This document shows, one piece after another, positions 55,450 through 63,547 of a stretch of DNA of 64,000 nt (the stretch's first letter is position 1; the number at the start of each line of letters is the position of its first letter). A program made the translations under genes and the position numbers. Source of the stretch: CBDCVN01 sp965223045 (GTDB lineage: Bacteria; Deinococcota; Deinococci; Deinococcales; Trueperaceae); NCBI GenBank assembly GCA_965223045.1, contig CBDCVN010000013.1:5096582-5160581 (forward strand), read 5' to 3'. The notes below the pieces were generated by a model. That model did not search any database. It had not been told where the DNA came from and saw nothing but the letters and a program-made list of their open reading frames with translations.

Positions 55450-56738
55450 AGCCGTTCAGAAATAACTTGCTCAAGTCATAGAGAAAAAGCTATTGTATAG
55501 TTCCATTCACCATGAAAATCATCTTTCACTAGATTTATTTCCTGTAACTGCTTATCGCTTACCTTTATGCCTTTCTCATAAGTTTGGTCATCAATTTCGG
55601 CTTCTATACGTAGACCTGTTTGTGTTGTAGTACTAGCAATAAGTTGCACTATTGTCTCAAGTGTTTCTAAAGGCTTACCACGCCAATTTAGGCTTATGTA
55701 ACTAAACATTCGATGCTCTATTTTATTCCACTTACTTGTTCCTGGTGGAAAGTGACTAACAGAAATAGTTAATTGCAGTTTGTTAGCAAGTTCCTGTAAC
55801 TTGTACTTCCATAATCGACTTCTCCTACTATTACTACCTCCACCGTCAGCCATAATTAGCAGCTCTTTTGCATTGGGATAAATCTGTTTACCCATTTTGC
55901 GCCACCAACGGTTTATACTCTCAATAGCAAATTCAGCCGTGTCACTACTTGTTCCAACACTTACCCAACCTTCATTCGTAGTCGTGTCGTATACTCCATA
56001 AGGATTTGCTTTCCCTAATTCCTTATCTGGAAAATCATACACTTTTACCTCTTCTGGTTGTCCTTGAGGTTGCCATTCTTGCCCTTTGTTGTAATAATTA
56101 CCCACTAATTCCTTCTTTTTGGCATCTACTGATATCACAGGTTGCCCTCTTGCCTGAAATGTTTTCACACGTTCGTTTATGTAAGAAAATTGATCATTAC
56201 GATCAGGATGTGATGATCCTTCCTTTGTTTTACGGGGTGCTTGCAAACTATAATTCAACTCTTTTAGTAACTCAGCTACCTTGGTATAACTTATACTATA
56301 TCCTTGTTTGCTTAATTCCCTTGCCAACTGTCTAGTACTTTTACAGGTCCAACGTAAAGGGTTTTCAGGATCACCTCTACTAGTAGGACTGACCAAGGTA
56401 TCTAATGCTGTCAGCAGTGTAGGGTCATGTTCTTTTAGGGATTTGCGTCCGCCATTGCTGTTTCTTACACTACTAGTATCAAGATCAAGGTGAAGATTGT
56501 CTTCAAGCTCTTTTATTCCCGCATAGATAGTTCGCCTAGCTATGCCTGTAGCATTGCTAACCAAAGTTTGTCCTCCATAACCAAGTGCCTTTGCTTCTGT
56601 AGCTGCCCACAAGCGACGTGTACGTTCGTTAAATACTGGACACAGAATTTGATATTTTTCCTTAATTGTGTTTATAATTTTATTATCATTCACTCTGAAA
56701 ATTATAGGATAGATGAGCAAGTTATTTCCTGACAGTTA
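55450..56738 (-). mobile_element. Complete ISAzo13-family insertion sequence
   Basis: Inverted ends share AAATAACTTGCTCA exactly: left 55460-55473, right 56714-56727 as its complement. Outer parts GTTCAG / CTGTCAGG match less well. The hexamer CTATGG lies directly outside both ends (55444-55449 and 56739-56744), a likely target duplication. The element of 1289 bp holds one intact transposase and no CTCGAG site, so it looks recent. Confidence 0.8.
55476..56720 (-). CDS. ISAzo13-family transposase
   Basis: A 414-residue transposase. It has an N-terminal helix-turn-helix (GGQTLVSNATGIARRTIYAGIKEL), GGRKSL, and a DDE core: Asp in PVISVDAKKKELVGNY, Asp in LLIMADGGGSNSRRSRLWK and Glu in GTSKWNKIEHRMFSYISLNW. 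These segments are diagnostic for ISAzo13-like enzymes. The frame is intact and fills the element between its inverted ends, so activity is plausible. Confidence 0.92.
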   Translation of the reverse strand: MLIYPIIFRVNDNKIINTIKEKYQILCPVFNERTRRLWAATEAKALGYGGQTLVSNATGIARRTIYAGIKELEDNLHLDLDTSSVRNSNGGRKSLKEHDPTLLTALDTLVSPTSRGDPENPLRWTCKSTRQLARELSKQGYSISYTKVAELLKELNYSLQAPRKTKEGSSHPDRNDQFSYINERVKTFQARGQPVISVDAKKKELVGNYYNKGQEWQPQGQPEEVKVYDFPDKELGKANPYGVYDTTTNEGWVSVGTSSDTAEFAIESINRWWRKMGKQIYPNAKELLIMADGGGSNSRRSRLWKYKLQELANKLQLTISVSHFPPGTSKWNKIEHRMFSYISLNWRGKPLETLETIVQLIASTTTQTGLRIEAEIDDQTYEKGIKVSDKQLQEINLVKDDFHGEWNYTIAFSL

Positions 56739-56929
56739 CTATGGTGATAATAAAGGATGTTTGTAACATTAACTATGAAAATATTTAGCCCTTGGGAAAT
56801 TACTTATTTGTATGCCAAGCTTTAAGCAGAAATGATCCAAGTACAGAATATAGGGCGCTCTTTTTATAAGGTATGGTAGAATTTGACTTTGTATGGAGTA
56901 ATTAAAATGCAAAAAGTCCGATATCCCTT

Positions 56930-57409
56930 ATGGCTACATTAACAAAAAAAGTACACCGTTTTTATGCTCGAGCACTAATTATGCTCATATATATTGCTCT
57001 ATCAGTGATTTTATTTAAAGAGATTTATGATATTACTAGCAAAGTAAAACTCCTAAATGTTATTAGTATTCAAGAGAATATTTTAATTTTTTGGGTTGCT
57101 TCTTTAGTTCTGCTAAGCTTTATTCTTGATGTTATTTTCCCAAAGAAAACAGTTAGATGGTGCTTAATAGCTAATGACCAAATAAGGCTTAGGCGTAGTT
57201 TTATTGAGCAACTAAGACTCAGTGTCTATGATATTGACCAAATAAGGTTGGTAGAAGGACCATTTTTTGATGGCCCTAGCTTATTCATCTTTTTAAAATC
57301 TGGTAAGTATAAACAGTTAAATGGGGAAAAGAAAATAGATTTGAATAGATTAGCAAGCTTCATTCAAGAAAACACATCAGGTATAGATGTAAGAAAATTA
57401 GAAAGCTAA
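56930..57409 (+). CDS. Two-TM membrane protein with small cytoplasmic domain
   Basis: A 159-residue protein with two TM helices (LIMLIYIALSVILFKEIY and ILIFWVASLVLLSFILDVIF) and a C-terminal ~85-residue beta-rich domain (WCLIANDQIRLRRSFIEQ, YDIDQIRLVEGPFF, SLFIFLKSGKY) that has the look of bacterial PH-like membrane domains. I recognise no specific family. An 11-codon frame (ATG 56907, MQKVRYPLWLH) with GGAG before it overlaps the start in another phase. It could couple translation, or mark a frameshifted true start. Confidence 0.6.
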   Translation: MATLTKKVHRFYARALIMLIYIALSVILFKEIYDITSKVKLLNVISIQENILIFWVASLVLLSFILDVIFPKKTVRWCLIANDQIRLRRSFIEQLRLSVYDIDQIRLVEGPFFDGPSLFIFLKSGKYKQLNGEKKIDLNRLASFIQENTSGIDVRKLES

Positions 57410-57525
57410 GCAAGAGTGTAAAAATTTTTGTTAGTATTTCAGGAGTAATTAGTGCCTATAAGTTTAGTAGCCAGCATAGTAAAGCCTTACTGATTACTGT
57501 TGTTCTGTAAAAATGGAGGTACTTT

Positions 57526-58563
57526 ATGAGCTACAAGCGAATTGTGATTAAAAAGTATGGTGGGCCAGGTGTGCTACAGCTAGTTGAAGAGGATACGTTA
57601 CCTGAGCCACAAGCAGGAGAGGTGCGAGTAAAAGTTCTGGCTGCCAGCGTAGCTTTTACTGACACAATGTTACGCACAGGCAATTATCCTGATTTACGCA
57701 AGAAACTACCATTTTCTCTTGGCTACGACCTTGTTGGTGTTGTTGATAAGTTAGGAGCAGGTGTTACAGAGTTAACTGTGGGGCAACGAGTAGCTGACCT
57801 GACTGTCTTTGGAGCATATACTGAGTACATTTGCTTGCCTGCCAAAAACTTAGTGCCTGTACCTGATGAGTTGGATTCTGCTGAAGCAGTTACCCTTATT
57901 CTTAGCTATATTACTGCTTACCAGATGCTTCACCGAATTGCTAAAGTCCAACTTGGACAGCGTATTCTTGTTCATGGTGCAGGGGGTGCAGTTGGCATGG
58001 CTTTGCTACAATTGGGTGGGTTGCTCGAGCTACAAACAATAGGCACAGCTTCACAATCCAAGCACGATTTTGTGCACAGTATGGGTGCTACCCACATTGA
58101 TTACAATTCCGAAGATTTTGTTGAGCGTACTCTTGCCCTAACAGGTGATGGGGTTGATGCTGTTTTTGATGCAATAAGTGTCAATAATTTCAAGCGCTCT
58201 TTTAAGACATTGTGTGATGGTGGAGTACTTGTTACATACGGTTTTTACAATGCAACTATTGGCACGGACAAATCCCAAATTCCCCAAATTGTGCGCGAGT
58301 TCTTGAATTTTCAACTTAACAGTTTGCGTTGGAACTACTTCTTAGGCAAACGTAAGGCCACTTTTTATAACATCACTGGCTTGCGTAAAAAACATCCTGA
58401 TTGGTTTAGAGAAGATTTAACTACACTTTTCAACCTAACTTTAGAGGGAAAGCTGAAACCAACTGTCTGGAAAAAGATGCGTTTAGAGGATGCGGCCGAG
58501 GCCCATCAGTTAATTGAGTCAGCAAAACCACAGGGCAAAATTGTACTTATGATGGAAGCTTAA
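57526..58563 (+). CDS. Quinone-oxidoreductase-type medium-chain dehydrogenase
   Basis: A 345-residue MDR-superfamily enzyme. It has an N-terminal GroES-like domain (YGGPGVLQLVEEDTLPEPQAGEVRVKV, GYDLVGVVDKLGAGV) and a Rossmann NADPH-binding domain with VHGAGGAVGMALLQLG. No zinc-binding Cys/His set is present, so it belongs to the zinc-free quinone-reductase branch that reduces quinones or enones with NADPH. GGAGG 7 nt before the ATG fixes the start. It is a single gene. The substrate is not predictable. Confidence 0.88.
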   Translation: MSYKRIVIKKYGGPGVLQLVEEDTLPEPQAGEVRVKVLAASVAFTDTMLRTGNYPDLRKKLPFSLGYDLVGVVDKLGAGVTELTVGQRVADLTVFGAYTEYICLPAKNLVPVPDELDSAEAVTLILSYITAYQMLHRIAKVQLGQRILVHGAGGAVGMALLQLGGLLELQTIGTASQSKHDFVHSMGATHIDYNSEDFVERTLALTGDGVDAVFDAISVNNFKRSFKTLCDGGVLVTYGFYNATIGTDKSQIPQIVREFLNFQLNSLRWNYFLGKRKATFYNITGLRKKHPDWFREDLTTLFNLTLEGKLKPTVWKKMRLEDAAEAHQLIESAKPQGKIVLMMEA

Positions 58564-58577
58564 CTTTGAATGAGAAA

Positions 58578-58883
58578 ATGATTTTGAATCGTATATTGCT
58601 CCAGAAAATTCCCCTTGCATCTGAGCCTGGTTATAAACATCCTGTGATTGTGGTGCAAGCTGATGCCTAAAATCGTAGCAATATTAAAGCAATTGTTGTC
58701 GTTCTTGTTACTTCTAATTTGCGCCAAGCCAAAATGCCCAGTAATGTTTTTTTGGCTAAGGAGGTGTTAGGTTTGGCTAAAGACTCTGCTATTAACGTGA
58801 CACAAATTGTAACGGCAGATCAATCGTTTTTTACAAAGCGTATAAGCCAACTTCCTTTAGGCATTAAGATGGACACAACTTAG
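58578..58883 (+). pseudogene. Decayed MazF/PemK toxin with in-frame stop
   Basis: One frame reads LASEPGYKHPVIVVQADA, stop (TAA at 58668-58670), NRSNIKAIVVVLVTSNLRQA, then LAKEVLGLAKDSAINVTQIV and FTKRISQLPLG. Apart from the stop this is a nearly full MazF core, where relatives have an aromatic residue at the stop position. The usual RGEIW start is also eroded. No antitoxin gene is next to it. Confidence 0.7.
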
Positions 58884-58936
58884 ATGGTTTGCTCAAAGTT
58901 GCTGACCAAGCCATGTATAGCATCAAGCAAGCATAG
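58883..58936 (+). pseudogene. GGDEF-domain C-terminal remnant
   Basis: DGLLKVADQAMYSIKQA followed by a stop matches the conserved end of diguanylate cyclase domains (ADxAMYxAKxxG). The rest of the domain is absent, and the fragment directly follows the dead toxin in a different frame. Confidence 0.5.
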
Positions 58937-58999
58937 CAAAGGATTTAATATAGTTTATAAGGATGATTCTATTCGTTTTGTTCAAAAATCGGAAAAATT

Positions 59000-59653
59000 A
59001 TGTTTAATACGCATGCTATAGAAAACCCATTTGGCATTAGTGTTTTTGGTTCTGCTATTATTCGTGCTGAACCTGATATTGCATTAGTTGAATTTTCTGT
59101 AAATAGCCTTGACCAACATCCAAAAGATGCTTTTGCTGATGTACGCTCTGTCACTCAAAATGTTCATGCCTTTCTTGTTAATTCCCAATTTACTGAGTAT
59201 GGTTCATCTCGTATTGCCCTTTCAGAACAGCGAAGATATATAGAGGGTGAAAACAAATTTATTGGCTACAAAGCAAGTCTTAGTTTTAATTTACTGCTTA
59301 GGAATTTAGACCGTGTGGAAGAGCTTTTAACAGGTATAGTTGACTCAGGCGCTAACGAGATTAGGTCAATTGACTTTCAAACAAGTAAGCTTAAAGCATT
59401 AAGAGCCGAAGCTCGCCAGCGTGCTATTGCAGCTGCTAGGGAAAAGGCTGAAATTTACTGTGAAGCTGCCAAGATTAAACTTGGGCAAGTCATTCATATA
59501 AATGACATTAACCCTGATTCTTTACGGGGCAGGGAAGGTCATGAATCACAGGTCTCAAGGGAGATTGTGCTTGATGAGGAGCAGATTAATGCTTTCAATC
59601 CCAGTGCAATTGTAGTGGGTGGTGCAGTAATGGTTGCTTTTGACATTGAGTGA
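59000..59653 (+). CDS. SIMPL-domain (DUF541, YggE-like) protein
   Basis: A 217-residue protein of the SIMPL family: ISVFGSAIIRAEPDIALVEFSV at the start, ASLSFNLLLRNLDRVEELLTGIVDSGANEI and LRAEARQRAIAAAREKAEIYCEAA before the C-terminal strands. Members form oligomeric rings and several are linked to stress tolerance, but no biochemical activity is assigned. It has no signal peptide, unlike many YggE homologues, so it may be cytosolic. It is followed 10 bp later by a gene of unknown function on the same strand. Confidence 0.82.
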   Translation: MFNTHAIENPFGISVFGSAIIRAEPDIALVEFSVNSLDQHPKDAFADVRSVTQNVHAFLVNSQFTEYGSSRIALSEQRRYIEGENKFIGYKASLSFNLLLRNLDRVEELLTGIVDSGANEIRSIDFQTSKLKALRAEARQRAIAAAREKAEIYCEAAKIKLGQVIHINDINPDSLRGREGHESQVSREIVLDEEQINAFNPSAIVVGGAVMVAFDIE

Positions 59654-59663
59654 CATTTCCCTA

Positions 59664-60011
59664 ATGGCATTGCCAAAGAGCAAATCTCGCAAAATTATTG
59701 TTGATGGGAATCATTTTAGATATGCCATATCGCGCTCACTAAAAGGGAATGGCATGTTTAACTTAAATATAACTATACAAAGCCAAGAGCATAATGGCTG
59801 CAAGCTTTTAGTAAAAGGTTTAGTAACTAGGGATTTTTGGCTAGACTTTTCAGGTCATAAAGGAGAGGTTGATATGAGTGCTTACCCGACTATTACCCCA
59901 AAACATATAGAGCATTTTATAAAACTTGCTTTAGGTCAGGGCTGGAGCTTTTCTAGTAAAGGGAAAGACTTTGTTCTAGCAATTAATGATGGGGACGTAA
60001 ACGACTTATGA
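59664..60011 (+). CDS. Hypothetical protein downstream of the SIMPL gene
   Basis: A 115-residue protein when started at the ATG at 59664 (MALPKSKSRKIIVDGNHFRYAIS). A longer frame from 59634 would overlap the preceding gene. The N-terminal half is beta-rich (FRYAISRSLKGNGMFNLNITIQSQE) and the C-terminal half holds ITPKHIEHFIKLALGQGW. It is soluble, and I recognise no family. The close spacing to the SIMPL gene suggests co-transcription. Confidence 0.55.
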   Translation: MALPKSKSRKIIVDGNHFRYAISRSLKGNGMFNLNITIQSQEHNGCKLLVKGLVTRDFWLDFSGHKGEVDMSAYPTITPKHIEHFIKLALGQGWSFSSKGKDFVLAINDGDVNDL

Positions 60012-60017
60012 GCCTTG

Positions 60018-60050
60018 CTCGAGACCAGCAAAATTTGTTGGGGTGGCTCA
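60018..60050 (+). repeat. CTCGAG-bounded repeat R3, left half
   Basis: CTCGAGACCAGCAAAATTTG and GGGGTGGCTC; it matches 60811-60845 and 63548-63582 almost base for base. Confidence 0.7.
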
Positions 60051-60152
60051 ACTAGCAGAATCTAAAAATCAAAAACTAATAATTGTCCATAATTTATAGA
60101 TGCAAAATGTGTAAGCTAGAATAGATGGCTACTATATGCTTCTAAAATAGAA

Positions 60153-60158
60153 TATAAT
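60153..60158 (+). promoter_or_regulatory. -10 box of the leaderless mazE-like gene
   Basis: TATAAT lies 6 nt before the ATG at 60165. The intervening bases are A-rich with no ribosome site. Confidence 0.55.
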
Positions 60159-60164
60159 TAAAAA

Positions 60165-60410
60165 ATGAACACCACCAATCAAAAAGTAACTGTAAGCCTT
60201 CCTGCTGAAATTTTAAGCTATGCTGACCAATATAAGGAAGCACATAGTTTAACAACTCGAAGTGAAGTACTGACTTTGGCTCTAAAGCTTTTGAGAGAAA
60301 AAGAACTCGAGGCTGGCTACCTTGCATTGGCAGAGGAATACGCAAAAACCCCAGACCCACTAATAGACTCTGGGTTTGAAGAAACTTTAGAAATGATGGC
60401 AGAAGACTAA
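60165..60410 (+). CDS. Ribbon-helix-helix antitoxin (MazE type)
   Basis: An 81-residue protein. VTVSLPAEILSYADQYKEAH and TTRSEVLTLALKLLREKE form a ribbon-helix-helix DNA-binding unit. The acidic C-terminal tail (EYAKTPDPLIDSGFEETLEMMAED) is the expected toxin-wrapping region. It is the first gene of a pair, 2 bp before the MazF-type toxin. It probably represses the pair. Confidence 0.85.
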   Translation: MNTTNQKVTVSLPAEILSYADQYKEAHSLTTRSEVLTLALKLLREKELEAGYLALAEEYAKTPDPLIDSGFEETLEMMAED

Positions 60411-60412
60411 AG

Positions 60413-60751
60413 ATGATTTTTAGGCGTGGTGATATTATCCTTGCTGATTTTGATCCTTCACAAAAGCATGAGGTAGCTGCACAGCGTCCTGCTGTCGTTG
60501 TAACCAACAACATTGCCAATAATGTTGCCCCAGTAATTGTTGTCATACCACTAACCACTAATCTCGAGCGCCTTTACCCTCATGAATTGCTATTGCCTGT
60601 TAATCGCACTGGTCTCGAGCATGAAAGCAAAGCACAAGTCCACTTGCTTAGACATATTAGCAAACTACGAGTAAAGAAGGTTTTAGGCCATGTTTCTGAA
60701 GATCTTATGCAGCAACTTGATATACGTTTACGAGAGCATTTAGCACTATAA
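60413..60751 (+). CDS. mazF: MazF/PemK-family endoribonuclease toxin
   Basis: A 112-residue toxin with RRGDIILADFDP, RPAVVVTNN, VVIPLTTN and LLRHISKLRVKKVLGHVSEDLM, the SH3-like barrel motifs of MazF enzymes that cut mRNA at short sites. The length is typical and the frame intact, in contrast to the broken copy at 58578. It is paired with the antitoxin directly upstream. Confidence 0.92.
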   Translation: MIFRRGDIILADFDPSQKHEVAAQRPAVVVTNNIANNVAPVIVVIPLTTNLERLYPHELLLPVNRTGLEHESKAQVHLLRHISKLRVKKVLGHVSEDLMQQLDIRLREHLAL

Positions 60752-60810
60752 TTCGCCACTGCGAGTGGCTTTATAATTACTAGCAGAATTGCACTTTGGA
60801 TATGGCCCTG

Positions 60811-60845
60811 CTCGAGACTAGCAGAATTTGTTGGGGTGGCTCGAG
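60811..60845 (+). repeat. CTCGAG-bounded repeat R3, left half (second copy)
   Basis: CTCGAGACTAGCAGAATTTG then TTGGGGTGGCTCGAG. The upstream TAGCAGAATT is also shared with the sequence after 60050. Confidence 0.7.
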
Positions 60846-60934
60846 TAATTAAGCTAAACATTTATTTAGGGCTTCAGCAACTCTATATAAAGAAATCCTC
60901 AATTAGGTTGATCTTACCTTTTGCATAAGATTAC

Positions 60935-60963
60935 TTACACATATTTAAAAATGCTGGTATTAT
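60935..60963 (+). promoter_or_regulatory. Promoter of the AbiE pair
   Basis: -35 TTACAC (60935-60940), a 17-bp spacer, -10 TATTAT (60958-60963) and 7 nt to the ATG at 60971. It fits another leaderless operon. Confidence 0.55.
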
Positions 60964-60970
60964 AAGTCAG

Positions 60971-61583
60971 ATGAATCAACCTACCAGAAATAATGTTGCT
61001 ATAGCCACTTTTCGTGAATATGGTGGCATGTTATCTACTTCAAAAAGCCCTCAAGCATGGTATTCAACCCAGAACCCTTTACGAACTTAGAGATAGCGGC
61101 AAGCTCGAGCAATTAAGCTACGGACTTTACCGTTTAGCAGAATTGCCTCCCCTAGAACACCCTGATTTGGTTACAATTGCACTTAGGGTTCCACATGGAG
61201 TGCTTTGCTTGATTTCAGCTCTTGCCTTCCATGAATTAACAACTGAAATTCCACATGAGATCTACTTAGCACTCGAGCGTGGTACTGAACCACCACGAAT
61301 CAAAGAAATTCCGCTTAGACATTTTTGGTTTAGTAGTGAAGCTTTCAATAAGGGTATAGGAGTTTACAAGCTTGATAGTGTTCCTGTACGCATTTATAAT
61401 CCTGAGAAAACACTTGCTGATTTGTTTAAGTACCGTTACAAGCTTGGTATGGATGTTGTTCTTGAAGCTTTAAGGTTTTATAAACAACAGAACAAAGTTA
61501 ATTTAGATGAGTTATTAAGCTATGCTCGCATTTGCCGAGTTGAAAGAGTTATGCGCCCTTATCTTGAGGCTTTACTGACATGA
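60971..61583 (+). pseudogene. AbiEi-type antitoxin with a +1 frameshift
   Basis: From the ATG at 60971 the frame reads NVAIATFREYGGMLSTSK and then breaks. The following frame continues ALKHGIQPRTLYELRDSGKL. Dropping one A from the AAAAA at 61042-61046 restores one protein of about 203 residues. The rest (SYGLYRLAELPPLEHPDLVTI, RVPHGVLCLISALAFHELT, YNPEKTLADLFKYRYKLGMDV) is the AbiEi/type IV antitoxin layout: winged helix then a toxin-linked domain. Its stop overlaps the toxin ATG (ATGA). An ATG at 61014 would give a 189-residue product lacking the first helix. The cause could be mutation, slippage or sequencing error. Confidence 0.78.
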
Positions 61584-62488
61584 CAAAATCTATAAAAAAT
61601 GTTGCAGCCTCTGTGAGACAGCGTTTGCTAAATCAGGCTCGAGCAGAAAATCGACCTTTTGCTGAGTTGCTGCAATACTATGCCATAGAAAGGTTTTTGT
61701 ATAGGTTGTCTGAGTCTACACATAAGGATAAATTCACCCTGAAAGGTGCATTGATGCTTCGCGCATGGAATATACCACAAACTCGACCAACAAAAGATAT
61801 TGATGTGCTTGGGCATTTACAAGCTGATAATATCGTTGAAATAATTGCTAATGTTTGTACACAAAACGTTGAACCCGACGGTCTTGAATTTGACTCTAAG
61901 GCTATTTCGACAGAAACCATTACTGAAGGTGCTGATTATAAAGGTGTGCGGATAAGATTATGTGGTTATCTTGATAAAGCACAGATCTCAATTCAACTCG
62001 ATGTTGGTTTTGGTGATGTGGCTTCTACTGAAATGTTGACTAATTACCCTACTTTGCTTGATTTTCCAGCTCCACAGTTGAAAGGTTACGCTCGAGAAAG
62101 CACCATTGCTGAGAAATTTGAAGCCATGACCAAACTGGGGCTACTAAACAGCCGTATGAAGGACTTTTATGATATCTGGCTGCTCTTGCAGCAATTTTCT
62201 TTTGAGGGTGAAGTGTTGGCTCGAGCTATAAGAAATACCTTTGAGAATCGAGGTACAGCATTGCAGGCAACGCCTCTAGCATTAACAAAAGAATTTGCAA
62301 CTGATAAGGACAAGGTTATCCAATGGAAAGCATTCCTACGGAAAAATCGCCTTGAAGGCACACCAATAGAGCTTCATGAAATTGTGAAGTCAATCGCTGA
62401 GTTTTTAGAACCAATTGCTAAAGGCCTAGTTAGTGATGGGAGCTTTCAAGGTTCTTGGCAGCCAAATAATGGTTGGCATGTTGATTAG
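61580..62488 (+). CDS. AbiEii/AbiGii-family nucleotidyltransferase toxin
   Basis: A 302-residue protein. FTLKGALMLRAWNIPQTRPTKDIDVLG holds the G-x-[LM] and DxD motifs of a DNA-polymerase-beta-type nucleotidyltransferase. LKGYARESTIAEKFEAMTKLGLLNSRMKDFYDIWLL is the conserved K-x-R-x-KD-x-D region of AbiEii toxins, which block growth during phage infection in type IV systems. It is coupled to the upstream antitoxin by an ATGA overlap. The toxin frame is intact, so loss of the antitoxin would be costly for the cell, which favours a functional antitoxin or slippage. Confidence 0.9.
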   Translation: MTKSIKNVAASVRQRLLNQARAENRPFAELLQYYAIERFLYRLSESTHKDKFTLKGALMLRAWNIPQTRPTKDIDVLGHLQADNIVEIIANVCTQNVEPDGLEFDSKAISTETITEGADYKGVRIRLCGYLDKAQISIQLDVGFGDVASTEMLTNYPTLLDFPAPQLKGYARESTIAEKFEAMTKLGLLNSRMKDFYDIWLLLQQFSFEGEVLARAIRNTFENRGTALQATPLALTKEFATDKDKVIQWKAFLRKNRLEGTPIELHEIVKSIAEFLEPIAKGLVSDGSFQGSWQPNNGWHVD

Positions 62489-62509
62489 TTTTTGTTTTGA
62501 CCATTGTGA

Positions 62510-62574
62510 CTCGAGCGACCCAGTTAACCTAATGTTTGGTGATGCTGGTTACCTACAAATCCTTGTTTATGCTA
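62510..62574 (+). repeat. CTCGAG-bounded repeat R3, right half
   Basis: CTCGAGCGACCCAGTTAACC then TTTGGTGATG and GGTTACCTACAA match 63576-63640. Here the left half is missing. Confidence 0.7.
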
Positions 62575-62614
62575 TGTTTTTATTAGCTTAATAAAAGTTA
62601 AGCACAGGAATCCT

Positions 62615-62989
62615 ATGCGTTTTGATAATTATCCTGATGACTGTCCACCAAAAGATGCACATGATGCAAACAATGAGGTGGTTTATAGGTTTATTTTTGA
62701 TAAGAACATGTCTTCAACGGGATTTCTTTCTCATTATGATTTAGGTAAAATAAAGGAAGACAATTGTCAGGGTAGAGGTCTTTCTGTGTTTACAACTGAA
62801 GAGGGAGTTTTGACAGCTAGGCAACAAATTTCTGTCTTTCGTAAGAAAAAGGTAGCTATGGGTACATTAAAACAAGGCATGGGAAAATTGAAAAATACCC
62901 CTGCAAGAATAAAGAATCATCATACATGGTGGATTGCTTCAGATGCGTCTGAGAAGCCTGAAAATCTTTTTCGATTTGTAGAATTGTAA
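62615..62989 (+). CDS. Hypothetical protein, partner of the DUF6575 gene
   Basis: A 124-residue soluble protein (MRFDNYPDDCPPKDA...). It holds GFLSHYDLGKIKEDNCQGRGLSVF, KKKVAMGTLKQGMGKLKNTP and a C-terminal HHTWWIASDASEKPENLFRFVEL. I do not recognise the family. It lies 2 bp before the next gene on the same strand, so the two form an operon. Its place in a toxin-antitoxin region suggests a defence or toxin role, but that is only context. Confidence 0.6.
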   Translation: MRFDNYPDDCPPKDAHDANNEVVYRFIFDKNMSSTGFLSHYDLGKIKEDNCQGRGLSVFTTEEGVLTARQQISVFRKKKVAMGTLKQGMGKLKNTPARIKNHHTWWIASDASEKPENLFRFVEL

Positions 62990-62991
62990 TA

Positions 62992-63498
62992 TTGATTATG
63001 TTTCCTATACCTAGTCCTGACTTCGCAAATGGATTATCCATCATTGAAAGTTATCAATACTTTGATAGGCCTGTATTGTTTTCATGCAAAGACCAATTAG
63101 GAGAAATTTATTTATCTGTATGGGTTGCTCATGATGAAGATACAGGAGAAGAAACTTGGTTATTTACACCAGTTCATTGGGGCATTTGGCAAGCAACACG
63201 TTCAGGAGGGATAGATTTACACGATGCTTTCAAAAGTAGTAAAAGTGGGAAGGTTTACATAGTTACAGTTGATTGGGACAAGCACAGTGCTAACTCGAGA
63301 CTAATGCCTAGTCATGATTTAGATGCCAATTGGCTACCCTTAATTGGTGAGCGACTTGACTTGATTAAAAGTGATCCTTTATTACCACTTAACCAACTTT
63401 CTGAGGAACTAAATAAGGTAGTGCAAGATATAATTCTACAACCACAGAGTGTGAGTGATGGCTTATCGGTCAAATTGACAAGTAAAAGAATATCTTAG
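62992..63498 (+). CDS. DUF6575-like protein
   Basis: A 168-residue soluble protein. YQYFDRPVLFSCKDQLGEIYLSVWVAH and WLFTPVHWGIWQATRSGGIDLHDAFKS resemble DUF6575, small proteins of unknown role found in accessory regions, often in pairs with another small gene. The C-terminal part is helical. It begins 2 bp after the preceding stop. The start MIMFPIPS is an ATG at 62998 or the alternative codon at 62992. Confidence 0.6.
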   Translation: MIMFPIPSPDFANGLSIIESYQYFDRPVLFSCKDQLGEIYLSVWVAHDEDTGEETWLFTPVHWGIWQATRSGGIDLHDAFKSSKSGKVYIVTVDWDKHSANSRLMPSHDLDANWLPLIGERLDLIKSDPLLPLNQLSEELNKVVQDIILQPQSVSDGLSVKLTSKRIS

Positions 63499-63547
63499 AA
63501 AATTGCTCGAGCACCTCTCAATCATTGGGTATGATTTTTGAGAAGAC

